Assembly (NCBI GenBank): GCA_046496595.1
Contig: JAWOGU010000638.1
Location: 1-20,696, forward strand
DNA from: GCA-2746795 sp046496595
Lineage (GTDB): Bacteria; Chloroflexota; Anaerolineae; Promineifilales; Promineifilaceae
DNA length: 20,696 nt
Direction of reading: 5' to 3'
The notes beneath the pieces are model-generated. The model made no database searches. It had not been told where the DNA came from and saw nothing but the letters and a program-made list of their open reading frames with translations. Shown here one piece after another: positions 7,427 to 14,154 of the stretch (position 1 is its first letter; every line of letters begins with the position of its first letter). Position numbers and translations under genes: made by a program.

Positions 7427-8117
7427 AGGATACCTCAGGCGTAATTTGCATAAGCCACTCGTCATAAGGTAACTCTATTATCTCGCCCGTCACCAGAAAA
7501 ACAACCCGTTCGCAAATATTGCCAATGCGGTCCCCCGCTCGTTCGTAATTGTGGGCCGCCCACATCAATTTTGTGGCGTTTTCCATCACTTCCACATGAG
7601 TCATGAGGTAAGCCAGGAGTTCTCGCTGAATTTGCTGGTAGAGAATGTCAATGGCCTGGTCCGCCGCGTGAATCGCACAAGCCTGAGGTACGTCGCGTTC
7701 AATGAAGGCGTCAATGGCGCCGGTCAACATGCCTTGCAGTTGGTCGCCCATTTCACGCAAGATAGCGACTTCGCTGCCCAATCCTATCGGGGTAAAAGAG
7801 AGGCTGATTTTGGCGATGCCTTTGGCGTAGTCGTTGATGCGTTCCAGTTCACTGGCGATGGCGGAAACGGCCGTTATCAAACGCAAATCAGTGGCTCTCG
7901 GCTGCTGGGTGGCAATTAACGCCAGACACATCTGCTCAATCTGCACCTGCGCCTGGTTGATCGCCTCATCCGCCGCAATCAAACGGTGCGCTTCCTGGGC
8001 ATCGGCGCGGTACAAGATATTAGCCGCCAACGTCAGGTTGCCTGTCACCTTACTGCTCAAAATGAGCAGTTTTTCTTGCAATTGGTGTAACTGCTGTTCA
8101 AAATTTCCCCGCGCCAT
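7407..8117 (-). CDS. phoU: Phosphate transport regulator PhoU
   Basis: Soluble all-helical regulator, about 236 residues, that links Pst transporter activity to the PhoR kinase and represses it when phosphate is plentiful. Two PhoU repeats are visible, and the protein contains ITAVSAIASELERINDYA and LMWAAHNYERAGDRIGNI, whose E-R-(I/A)-x-D segments are the metal-binding signatures of PhoU. The ATG at 8117 gives the usual N-terminus (MARGNFEQQLHQLQEKL). An ATG at 8132 or TTG at 8144 in the same frame is possible, and none has a strong ribosome site. It is followed by chrA with a 20-bp overlap, and an 11-bp TTAACA pair lies just upstream. Confidence 0.93.
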   Translation of the reverse strand: MARGNFEQQLHQLQEKLLILSSKVTGNLTLAANILYRADAQEAHRLIAADEAINQAQVQIEQMCLALIATQQPRATDLRLITAVSAIASELERINDYAKGIAKISLSFTPIGLGSEVAILREMGDQLQGMLTGAIDAFIERDVPQACAIHAADQAIDILYQQIQRELLAYLMTHVEVMENATKLMWAAHNYERAGDRIGNICERVVFLVTGEIIELPYDEWLMQITPEVSYVSPPD

Positions 8118-8158
8118 AGTATGGGCGAGCATAACACGTCCCAATTAAGGTTTAACTA

Positions 8159-8183
8159 ATATTATGTTAACAAATGGTTAACA
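8159..8183 (-). promoter_or_regulatory. PHO-box pair and -10-like sequence before phoU
   Basis: On the plus strand TTAACA starts at 8167 and 8178, exactly 11 bp apart. Read leftward this is TTAACC and TTAACA followed by the AT-rich TAATAT (8164-8159), a possible -10. The site lies between the end of phoR and the start of phoU. It suggests that phoU-chrA has its own phosphate-controlled promoter besides any read-through from phoBR. Confidence 0.65.
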
Positions 8184-8264
8184 GTATCCCCAAAAAGATG
8201 GGACCCGTCACAAAGATTGGTCCCCTCCCACCAGCTAAAAAACCGAAAACTAAATGCCGGTTTC

Positions 8265-9680
8265 TCAAGCAGTCCGCAAGGAGAAGTAGAAAGTGCTGCC
8301 TTTACCCTCTTTGCTCTCGGCCCACAAACGGCCGTTATGCGCCTGCACAATATGGCGCGCAATCGCCAAACCCAGCCCGGTTCCCCCGCGGCCTCTGGTA
8401 CGCGCCCGGTCAGACTTGTAAAATCGTTCAAAAATGCGCGCCAAATCCTCAGCCGGAATGCCCACGCCTGTATCCTGAACGCAAATGACAACAGCGGGCG
8501 GCAGCCCTTCGATGACTTGTTTGATGTGCTTGGGCGCCTGTTCGACAGCAAATGCCGTCACCGTGATGCTGCCTTTGGACGTAAATTTGAGGGCGTTGTG
8601 TAACAAATTGTTGATCACTTGCTGCACGCGATTGGCGTCGGCAAAGACGAGGGGCAGATTATCCGGCAAATCCAAAATGAGTTCGATATTGTCCCGTTCC
8701 GCCTGCGCTTTGAAGCGCTCCAAAGGGATGGCAACCAGGTCGATAACGGCCGTTGGCGACAGGCGAATCGGCACTCGCCCGGACTCAATGCGAGACAATT
8801 CCAACAACTCCTCCACCATCTGCGTCAGCGTGTCCACTTCATGCTCGGCGCGGCCCAAAAAACGCTGCGCCGCCGGCGGGTCTGCCAACGCACCATCTTG
8901 CAGCGTCTCCACCACCGCCCGCAAAGAAGCCAGCGGCGTGCGTAATTCATGCGAAATATTGCTGATGAAATCGCGCCGCACCGTTTCCAGGCGACGAATG
9001 GTGGTTAAATCTTGCAGGATAACCAGATATGCCTGCGAATCTTCATGCCGGTAAGGCGTCATGATTGCCTGTAGAAACAAGTGCTGACCCACTTCCACCG
9101 CTGCAAACTGCTCCGCCTGCTCACGTTGACAGCGCTGCCACAAGTCAATCAATTCATGATGGCGCAGCACTTCCGCCAGCGTATGACCTGTCGCTTTTTC
9201 CGCCGTGGTAGCCAACAAGCGGCAGCCGGCCGGGTTAATCTGACGCACGCGGCCAATCTGATCGGCAATGATGACGCCATCGGCCATGTAAACCAACACC
9301 CGTGACAACTGGTCGCGTTCTTCCTGAACGTGGGAAATGATGTCATTGTCCTGATCGATGAGGGCGCTGTACAACCGTGACAATTCGCCCAATTCGCCAA
9401 ACCCCTGTCGGGGCAGCGGCGTATGACGGTCGCCTTGCAGCAGACGCTGTGTGGTGGTAATCAATTGGTTGATTTGTTTTTCAGGGAGGCGTATCAGTGC
9501 CAGCCCCACAGCCAGGACGCCGAAAATCAGGAGGACAGATGTGAACAGAACGGCCGTTTGCACACAAGCGGGGTCACCAGCACAAGCCGGACGGGAAACA
9601 ACAATCAGCAGCCCGCCCATCAAGACAAAACTTAAGAGCAAAAAAGGGAGAGTGATGCGCCAGCGCATCTTCGCAAACAT
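8265..9680 (-). CDS. phoR: PhoR-like sensor histidine kinase
   Basis: Membrane kinase of 471 residues, partner of the PhoB regulator encoded 6 bp upstream. Two membrane helices (about 10-28 and 43-63) flank an outside loop of only about 14 residues containing Cys33 and Cys39. Then come a linker/HAMP-like stretch, a PAS domain (about 125-225, VYMADGVIIAD), the phosphoacceptor H-box FISNISHELRTPL with His244, and the ATPase domain. That domain has the N-box (QQVINNLLHNALKFT), DTGVGIP, and GRGGTGLGLAIARHI. The tiny sensor loop fits PhoR proteins that sense the Pst-PhoU complex and not a free ligand. Naming relies on context with phoB, phoU and pst. Three AACGGCCGTT copies lie inside. Confidence 0.9.
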   Translation of the reverse strand: MFAKMRWRITLPFLLLSFVLMGGLLIVVSRPACAGDPACVQTAVLFTSVLLIFGVLAVGLALIRLPEKQINQLITTTQRLLQGDRHTPLPRQGFGELGELSRLYSALIDQDNDIISHVQEERDQLSRVLVYMADGVIIADQIGRVRQINPAGCRLLATTAEKATGHTLAEVLRHHELIDLWQRCQREQAEQFAAVEVGQHLFLQAIMTPYRHEDSQAYLVILQDLTTIRRLETVRRDFISNISHELRTPLASLRAVVETLQDGALADPPAAQRFLGRAEHEVDTLTQMVEELLELSRIESGRVPIRLSPTAVIDLVAIPLERFKAQAERDNIELILDLPDNLPLVFADANRVQQVINNLLHNALKFTSKGSITVTAFAVEQAPKHIKQVIEGLPPAVVICVQDTGVGIPAEDLARIFERFYKSDRARTRGRGGTGLGLAIARHIVQAHNGRLWAESKEGKGSTFYFSLRTA

Positions 9681-9686
9681 AGCCAG

Positions 9687-10418
9687 TTATCCGTCGAAAC
9701 GGTAACCAATGCCCCGTACCGTCACAATGCGGCTGGCATTTTGCGGGTCCGGCTCAATTTTCTCGCGCAGCCAGCGCACGTGCACATCCACCGTGCGGCT
9801 GTTACCGTCATAAGACCAGCCCCAAACCCGCTCCAGAATCAAATCGCGTGACAAGGCCATGCCCTGATTACGCGCTAAAAACAGCAGCAAATCAAATTCT
9901 TTGGGTTTCAACCGCACCGCTTTGCCATCCAAACGCACTTCGCGCCGATTCTGGTCAATCACCATATTGTCAAATTTGAGGGCCGTAATAGGTTTAGGAT
10001 CCGTTGATTCGGCGCCATTCGCCACTTGTTCAGTAGCCATTTGTTCTCGAATCAGTTCCACGCGCCGCAAAAGCGCCTTAACGCGCGCCAGCAATTCCCT
10101 CATGCTAAACGGCTTGGTCAGGTAATCGTCGGCGCCCATTTCCAGGCCCACAATTTTATCCACCTCTTCACTGCGGGCAGTCAGCATGATGATGGGTACG
10201 CTTAATTCCCGGCGTAAAATGCGGCAGACTTCAAAGCCATCGATGCCGGGCAGCATCACGTCGAGCACAATCAAATCTGGGACTTCTGAACGCGCTAAAT
10301 CCACGGCGTCACGGCCGTTTTCAGCCGTATATACCTGGTAACCTTGATGCGTCAAGTTATACTCCAGGGTTTCCAGGAGCGTTCTTTCATCCTCAACGAC
10401 TAAAACTTTATATTCCAT
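9687..10418 (-). CDS. phoB: PhoB/PhoP-like response regulator (OmpR family)
   Basis: Two-domain DNA-binding regulator, 243 residues. The receiver domain (1-120) has the acidic pocket Glu9/Asp10, phosphoacceptor Asp53 in DLIVLDVMLPG, and the conserved Lys in LTKPFSM. The winged-helix domain (about 145-243) ends in RTVDVHVRWLREKIE and RGIGYRFDG, as in OmpR/PhoB proteins. It should bind the 11-bp TTAACA repeats at 680-740, 1570-1655 and 8167-8183. That link is inferred from context. phoR follows after 6 bp, with GGAT at the end of phoB as the likely weak ribosome site. The residues NGR at 34-36 are encoded by one ACGGCCGT core. Confidence 0.92.
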   Translation of the reverse strand: MEYKVLVVEDERTLLETLEYNLTHQGYQVYTAENGRDAVDLARSEVPDLIVLDVMLPGIDGFEVCRILRRELSVPIIMLTARSEEVDKIVGLEMGADDYLTKPFSMRELLARVKALLRRVELIREQMATEQVANGAESTDPKPITALKFDNMVIDQNRREVRLDGKAVRLKPKEFDLLLFLARNQGMALSRDLILERVWGWSYDGNSRTVDVHVRWLREKIEPDPQNASRIVTVRGIGYRFDG

Positions 10419-10497
10419 AAATCTTTTGTAACAATGTTATACAGAACTGTCAATATGAATCTGAATGCGGAGCGTGCGGGACTTTAGTTGACACTCC

Positions 10498-10530
10498 AGA
10501 TTACAAAAGTCTGGCAGACTTTTGTAATCT
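10498..10530. repeat. Near-perfect inverted repeat upstream of phoB
   Basis: AGATTACAAAAGTCTG (10498-10513) and its exact complement (10515-10530) are separated by one base. It lies 80 bp upstream of the phoB start. Outside it, GTGCGGG and CCCGCAC form a looser second pair (about 10474-10560). It could be a protein-binding site, a hairpin or the remains of a small repeat element. No T-run follows, so it is a poor terminator. Confidence 0.6.
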
Positions 10531-10586
10531 CTTACCAGCATCCACCAAAACTCCCCGCACACCTGAATACAGAGTGTAGACCGCAC

Positions 10587-10626
10587 AAAAAAAGTCCCCG
10601 GCATTTGAGTAAATACCGGGGACTTT
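10587..10626 (-). terminator. Rho-independent terminator of the yccF-like gene
   Basis: Read leftward, AAAGTCCCCGGTATTT and AAATGCCGGGGACTTT form a 16-bp stem with one G-T mismatch and a 4-nt loop, followed directly by seven T residues (10593-10587). It lies 24 bp after the stop codon of the gene at 10650-11018. This is the clearest terminator in the window. Confidence 0.88.
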
Positions 10627-10649
10627 GCACCACGCTCTAAAAGCGTCTC

Positions 10650-11018
10650 CTATTTTAGTTCATAATTAAACGGGAACAGCGCCACCGGAATGAGCTTGAG
10701 GTGCTGCACGGCAAAGGGGATACCCACGATGGTAATCGCCATAATACCGGCGCTGATCAGGTGGGCAATGGCAATTTCCCAACCAAACAACACCACCCAA
10801 ATGATGTCAAAAGCCAGACCCAGGCAGCCGCCGGTGCGATTGGCGTCCACAATCTCTTTGCCAAATGGGGCAAAGTTAGCCACGCCAATGCGGATAGATT
10901 GCAGCCCAAAGGGAATGCCGATAATTGTCAGGCAGAGCAGCAGCCCCCCAATGATGTAACCCATGCCGGCCAGAAAACCACCAAAAATCAACCACAGAAT
11001 GTTACCAAGTAAACTCAT
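10650..11018 (-). CDS. yccF: YccF (DUF307) family inner-membrane protein
   Basis: Small membrane protein of 122 residues, with a GGAGAG ribosome site before the ATG. It has two related halves, each with hydrophobic segments and the repeated pattern TIIGIPFGLQ (about 31-40) and TIVGIPFAVQ (about 96-105). A conserved FGWEIAIAHL segment lies between them. This matches the YccF family, whose function is not established. It is slightly shorter than the E. coli protein. It is transcribed alone, with its own terminator, downstream of the lipoprotein hydrolase gene on the same strand. No AACGGCCGTT copy lies inside it. Confidence 0.85.
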   Translation of the reverse strand: MSLLGNILWLIFGGFLAGMGYIIGGLLLCLTIIGIPFGLQSIRIGVANFAPFGKEIVDANRTGGCLGLAFDIIWVVLFGWEIAIAHLISAGIMAITIVGIPFAVQHLKLIPVALFPFNYELK

Positions 11019-11070
11019 TTTCTCTCCTCATTTGGCACAAACCAAAATGTAATATTTTAAGATTAAGAAA

Positions 11071-11099
11071 TGCGACGCACTTTTTGCAAGTGCGTCGCA
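11071..11099 (-). terminator. Hairpin between the hydrolase and yccF genes
   Basis: TGCGACGCACTT (11071-11082) pairs perfectly with AAGTGCGTCGCA (11088-11099) around a 5-nt loop. Read leftward it is followed by ATTTCTTAATC, only moderately T-rich. It could end the hydrolase transcript or shape the yccF leader. Confidence 0.5.
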
Positions 11100-11216
11100 A
11101 CTGTCAGGATTTGTAACTCATTACACCATTGTATACGTAAGCTGATATCCCTGGTTGCAGCTGCGCCGGCAAGCTCTCAGATTTCATTTATCTGCGGGTA
11201 ACTACTAAGTCCGTTG

Positions 11217-11270
11217 CCTGAGCTTATCGCAGGCAACACGGGCTTCGACAGGCTCAGCCCTCGAGAGGCT
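11217..11270. repeat. Dispersed CTGAGCCTGTCGAAG-type repeat (second site)
   Basis: A copy related to the element between the pstB genes: CCTGAGCTTATCGCAGG, then CGGGCTTCGACAGGCTCAG, then CCCTCGA. The left arm is degraded. Flanking ACTAAGT and CTTAGT add a loose outer inverted repeat. It lies just downstream of the hydrolase stop codon. Confidence 0.65.
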
Positions 11271-11291
11271 TAGTAATCACATCTGCGGGCA

Positions 11292-12191
11292 TTATTCAAC
11301 CAGATGCTGCGCCAGCCAGTCCAAAATAAGCGCAGTCAGGTCAGGCTGCGGCGCAAACATTTCAGTGCCGTGTCCGGCGGCTTCGTAGATTTTGACCTCA
11401 GTTTCGCCCACGGCCGTTTCCGCCAGTTTGTTCGCGCTGTCCATTGAGTAATAATCATCTTCGCTGGCGACGATGAACAGGGGACGGCCGCCATAATCGG
11501 GCAGCCGTTCCGCCGGGGCGACGCCGCGAAAGTTTAGGCCGGGCGAAAGCAAGATGGCAGTGCGTATGGTTGGCTCGTTGGCTGCGGCGATGAGCGCCAT
11601 GTTGGAACCGATGCTGGCTCCAAGAACGGCCGTTTTCTCCCCATCTACCTCTGGCCTGCCCACAAAATATTGCCACACTCGCTGGATGTCATCTTCCGCC
11701 TGCGCCCAGTCCTGGCTGCCGCCCGTCTCGCCGTGACCGCGCATGTCCAACGCCAGCACGGCGTAGCCATTGGCTGCCAATACATCAGCCAGACCCACCG
11801 TTTCCCAAATGGTGCGGCTGCTGCCCAGCATGTGGAGCAAGATCACGCCCGGCGCCTTCTCCAACCCTTCCGCCGCGTAAAAGGTGGCGTCCAGTTCCAG
11901 CCCATCCGCCGCCTCAATGACAACCGCTTCACTTAAAATCGGCCCCAAAATAGACGCATTGTCTGCGGCGCTTTCCGCCACAGGCGTTTCCGTCGGCTCC
12001 GGCTCGGCGGTGGGTTCCGGAGTGTTGGTCGGCGGCGCCGGGGTGTTGGTGGGAACGGCCGTTTGAACAACTACCGCTTCTGCTTCCTGAACTGGGGCGG
12101 GAACGGCCGTGGCCGTCGGCGGCTGGGCGGCAGGAGCGCAGGCTGTCGCCAACAGCCAGACGCCCATCATCAACACAATCAAACGCTTCAT
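11292..12191 (-). CDS. Lipid-anchored alpha/beta hydrolase
   Basis: Predicted surface lipoprotein of 299 residues. The ATG at 12191 follows a GGAGGAAG ribosome site, so the longer frame to 12275 is unlikely. A signal peptide ends in the lipobox ATAC (Cys18). Residues 24-78 are a Thr/Pro/Glu/Ala-rich spacer with NTPAPPTNTPEPT repeats. The hydrolase fold follows: ILLHMLGSS (oxyanion region, about 117-125), LALDMRGHG, nucleophile elbow GASIGS with Ser193, acid Asp245 or Asp246 in ASEDD, and His274 in GHG. This is a complete catalytic triad of the dienelactone-hydrolase or esterase type. The substrate is unknown. Four copies of the ACGGCCGT core lie inside. Confidence 0.87.
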   Translation of the reverse strand: MKRLIVLMMGVWLLATACAPAAQPPTATAVPAPVQEAEAVVVQTAVPTNTPAPPTNTPEPTAEPEPTETPVAESAADNASILGPILSEAVVIEAADGLELDATFYAAEGLEKAPGVILLHMLGSSRTIWETVGLADVLAANGYAVLALDMRGHGETGGSQDWAQAEDDIQRVWQYFVGRPEVDGEKTAVLGASIGSNMALIAAANEPTIRTAILLSPGLNFRGVAPAERLPDYGGRPLFIVASEDDYYSMDSANKLAETAVGETEVKIYEAAGHGTEMFAPQPDLTALILDWLAQHLVE

Positions 12192-12316
12192 CAGGCTTCC
12201 TCCAAAAAAAGCGAGAGCGAGAGGAAAACACTCTGGCTCTTGTTTGATAAAGGCCGCATTATAACCAAATCCCATTGCTTGTTATAATCTCCTCTCACAA
12301 GCCAACAAAACTATCC

Positions 12317-12400
12317 GCAGCTTTCGCAGCTTACGCAGCTTTTCCCTGAGCTTGCCGAAGGATCTTCTCCGCACCTCCGCGTTCTCTGCGGTTAATCTGA
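12317..12400. repeat. Cluster of short dispersed repeats upstream of trpA
   Basis: Three 9-bp units CGCAGCTTT/A (12317-12343) are followed by a partial CTGAGCTTGCCGAAG copy (12344-12361) and then a GCGTTCTCTGCGGTTAA sequence. A similar sequence, CTGCGTTCTCCACG followed by CGCGGTAAA, stands before the kinase gene near 18867. These look like small repeat remnants in the trpA leader region. Confidence 0.5.
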
Positions 12401-12409
12401 GGAGAACCA

Positions 12410-13249
12410 ATGACTAACAAAACTGAAATGAAAAACGGCCGTTCCCACAACAACGGCCGTGCCCATATCGCCGCCGCTTTTGCCCGCGCCCAACAAACCC
12501 AAACCGCCGCCCTCATGCCCTACTTTACCCTGGGCTTCCCCGACCGCGCCACCTCGCTGGACGTGGTCGAAGCCATCGCGCCCTACAGCGATCTCATCGA
12601 GTTGGGCGTGCCCTTCAGTGACCCGCTGGCAGACGGCCCCACCATCCAGCGCAGCACCCAAATCGCCCTGGAAAACGGGGCCACCACCGCCGACTGTCTG
12701 GCGATGGTGCGCGAACTGCGCCAGCGCGGCGTAGACAGGCCCTTTATGCTCATGGGCTACTACAACCCCATCCTGGCCTACGGCATCGAGAACTATGTGC
12801 GCGACGCCGCCACCGCCGGGGCAGACGGCTTCATCGTGCCGGATCTGCCGCCCGAAGAAGCAGACGAACTGGAAAAGGCAGCCAGTCAGGCAGGATTGGT
12901 CCTGGTCCACTTCCTGGCGGCCACCAGCAATCCGCAGCGTATCGCCCATGTGGCGGCGCGGGCGCAGGGTTTCATCTACCTGGTGAGTCTGACGGGCGTC
13001 ACCGGCGCACGCTCCCAGGTGCAGGCTGACTTGGGCGAGTTTGTGGCGCGGGTGCGGGCGCAGACATCGGCGCCGTTGGCCGTAGGTTTTGGCATCGGCA
13101 CGCCGGAACAGGCCGCCAAAGTAGGCGCCCTGGCCGATGGCGTCATCGTAGGCAGCGCCTTGATCCATGTGGCCGACAAAGCCAGGTCGAAAGCGGAAGC
13201 GGCAGGTGAGTTTGTGGCGTCACTGCAAGCCGGACTGCGGAAAGAGTGA
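12410..13249 (+). CDS. trpA: Tryptophan synthase alpha subunit
   Basis: Cleaves indole-3-glycerol phosphate to indole and glyceraldehyde 3-phosphate, and passes indole to TrpB. It has 279 residues and an AGGAG site before the ATG. Catalytic residues are visible in ELGVPFSDPLADGP: Glu64 and Asp75, matching Glu49 and Asp60 of the Salmonella enzyme with an offset of exactly 15. The phosphate-binding loops GVTGAR and GFGIGTPEQ are intact. The 15 extra N-terminal residues contain two NGR tripeptides, each encoded by AACGGCCGT. No trpB or other trp gene is present, and the neighbours are unrelated, so it is an isolated trpA with trpB presumably elsewhere. Confidence 0.95.
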   Translation: MTNKTEMKNGRSHNNGRAHIAAAFARAQQTQTAALMPYFTLGFPDRATSLDVVEAIAPYSDLIELGVPFSDPLADGPTIQRSTQIALENGATTADCLAMVRELRQRGVDRPFMLMGYYNPILAYGIENYVRDAATAGADGFIVPDLPPEEADELEKAASQAGLVLVHFLAATSNPQRIAHVAARAQGFIYLVSLTGVTGARSQVQADLGEFVARVRAQTSAPLAVGFGIGTPEQAAKVGALADGVIVGSALIHVADKARSKAEAAGEFVASLQAGLRKE

Positions 13250-13252
13250 TGC

Positions 13253-13273
13253 GGTGTAGAGGTGATGGGGTGT
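13253..13273. repeat. GGTGTAGAGG-GATGGGGTGT repeat copy
   Basis: This 21-bp stretch after the trpA stop codon matches a segment at about 15453-15473, inside the GT-C-like gene, with only one difference. It is therefore a small dispersed repeat found in both non-coding and coding positions. Confidence 0.55.
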
Positions 13274-13282
13274 TTGAGCTTG

Positions 13283-13299
13283 TGATATACTTGACAATA
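13283..13299 (+). promoter_or_regulatory. Extended -10 promoter at the toxin-antitoxin operon
   Basis: TGATATACT (13283-13291) matches an extended -10 element. The expected transcript start falls at about 13298-13299, on the first ATG of mntA. There is no room for a ribosome site before that ATG, so the message may be leaderless. The -35 region is not recognisable. Confidence 0.4.
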
Positions 13300-13748
13300 T
13301 GGGCATGAGTGAACAGTGGTACAAATTCAAGCCTTTACCGGCAAACATCAAAGAAAGAATCTGGCAAAAACTGCCAGATTTTCTAGCCCAGAATGGCGTC
13401 GAACTGGCCTATCTGTTTGGCTCGCTTGCTCAAGATGGTCCTGCGAACGATGTGGACATTGCCCTGCTTATGCCCGCCGAACAACCGGCTTTTCCAATGC
13501 GTCAATTGATTGCTGAGTGGTTGGATGTTGAACGTATAGATGTGGTAGATTTGCGGTTAGCCCACCCTGTGTTGCGTTTTGAAATCATCAGCAATGGTAA
13601 ATTATTGTATGGCGTCAGCGAAGAAAATCGACGCCAGTTTGAAATGTCTGTGCTGCGCGAGTACAAAGACACAGCTTATCTCCGCCGCAGCCAGGAACAG
13701 ATGCTGCGTGCCAGAAGTGCTTCATGGTTGTCAAACGAGAAAGCATAA
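13299..13748 (+). CDS. mntA: MntA-type minimal nucleotidyltransferase (antitoxin)
   Basis: Small nucleotidyltransferase of 149 residues. The diagnostic motif is GSLAQDGPANDVD (41-53), which supplies Gly-Ser and the metal-binding Asp51 and Asp53. In characterised MntA-HepT systems this enzyme adds AMP units to a Tyr next to the HEPN active site of the toxin and so silences it. The ATG at 13299 or the in-frame ATG at 13305 may be used. It overlaps the HEPN gene by 25 bp, the usual tight coupling. No palindrome copies occur in the pair, unlike most neighbouring genes, which fits a mobile module. Confidence 0.9.
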   Translation: MGMSEQWYKFKPLPANIKERIWQKLPDFLAQNGVELAYLFGSLAQDGPANDVDIALLMPAEQPAFPMRQLIAEWLDVERIDVVDLRLAHPVLRFEIISNGKLLYGVSEENRRQFEMSVLREYKDTAYLRRSQEQMLRARSASWLSNEKA

Positions 13749-14146
13749 CAGAACGCCTCAAAGAATTGGATCGGATCCTGAATGAACTGCATCGGCACGA
13801 TAATTTAACCCTGGTCGATTTACAGCAGGATATGAGCCAGCGCTGGATCATCGAACGGGGTTTAATCGCCGGGGCAGCCTTGATTTTGGATATTGCAGAT
13901 CACATTTTAACCAGCGAGTTCGGCTTGTATGCTCACAGTTACGAAGAAAGTCTGCAATTCTTGCACGACAAACAAGTGATTTCCGATGAACTTTACAGTC
14001 AAATCAGAGGGCTTGGTGGTTTTCGTAACGTATTAGTGCATTTGTATCACGATATCGACGTGCAACAGGTTTGGGTAGGATGGGAGAAAGCACGAACGAC
14101 CTTCCCCTTGTTTATCGCAGAAGTTTTGGCGTGGTTAGAGAAGTAG
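13724..14146 (+). CDS. hepT: HepT-type HEPN ribonuclease toxin
   Basis: All-helical HEPN-domain protein of 140 residues, the toxin partner of MntA. The RX4HXY motif is present as RNVLVHLY (Arg101, His106, Tyr108). Arg and His form the RNase site, and the Tyr is the residue AMPylated in known systems. Other features of the family are the N-terminal ERLKELDRIL helix and the RWIIERGLIAGAALILDIADHI helix. The gene starts inside mntA and ends 8 bp before the convergent end of the next gene. The frame is intact, so the system is probably active. Targets such as tRNA are known for other family members only. Confidence 0.9.
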   Translation: MVVKRESITERLKELDRILNELHRHDNLTLVDLQQDMSQRWIIERGLIAGAALILDIADHILTSEFGLYAHSYEESLQFLHDKQVISDELYSQIRGLGGFRNVLVHLYHDIDVQQVWVGWEKARTTFPLFIAEVLAWLEK

Positions 14147-14154
14147 TCAGGTTA

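Noticed and set aside
12192..12275. Longer N-terminus for the lipoprotein hydrolase
   Set aside because: It would place 28 residues before a textbook lipoprotein signal peptide. The ATG at 12191 has a GGAGGAAG site.
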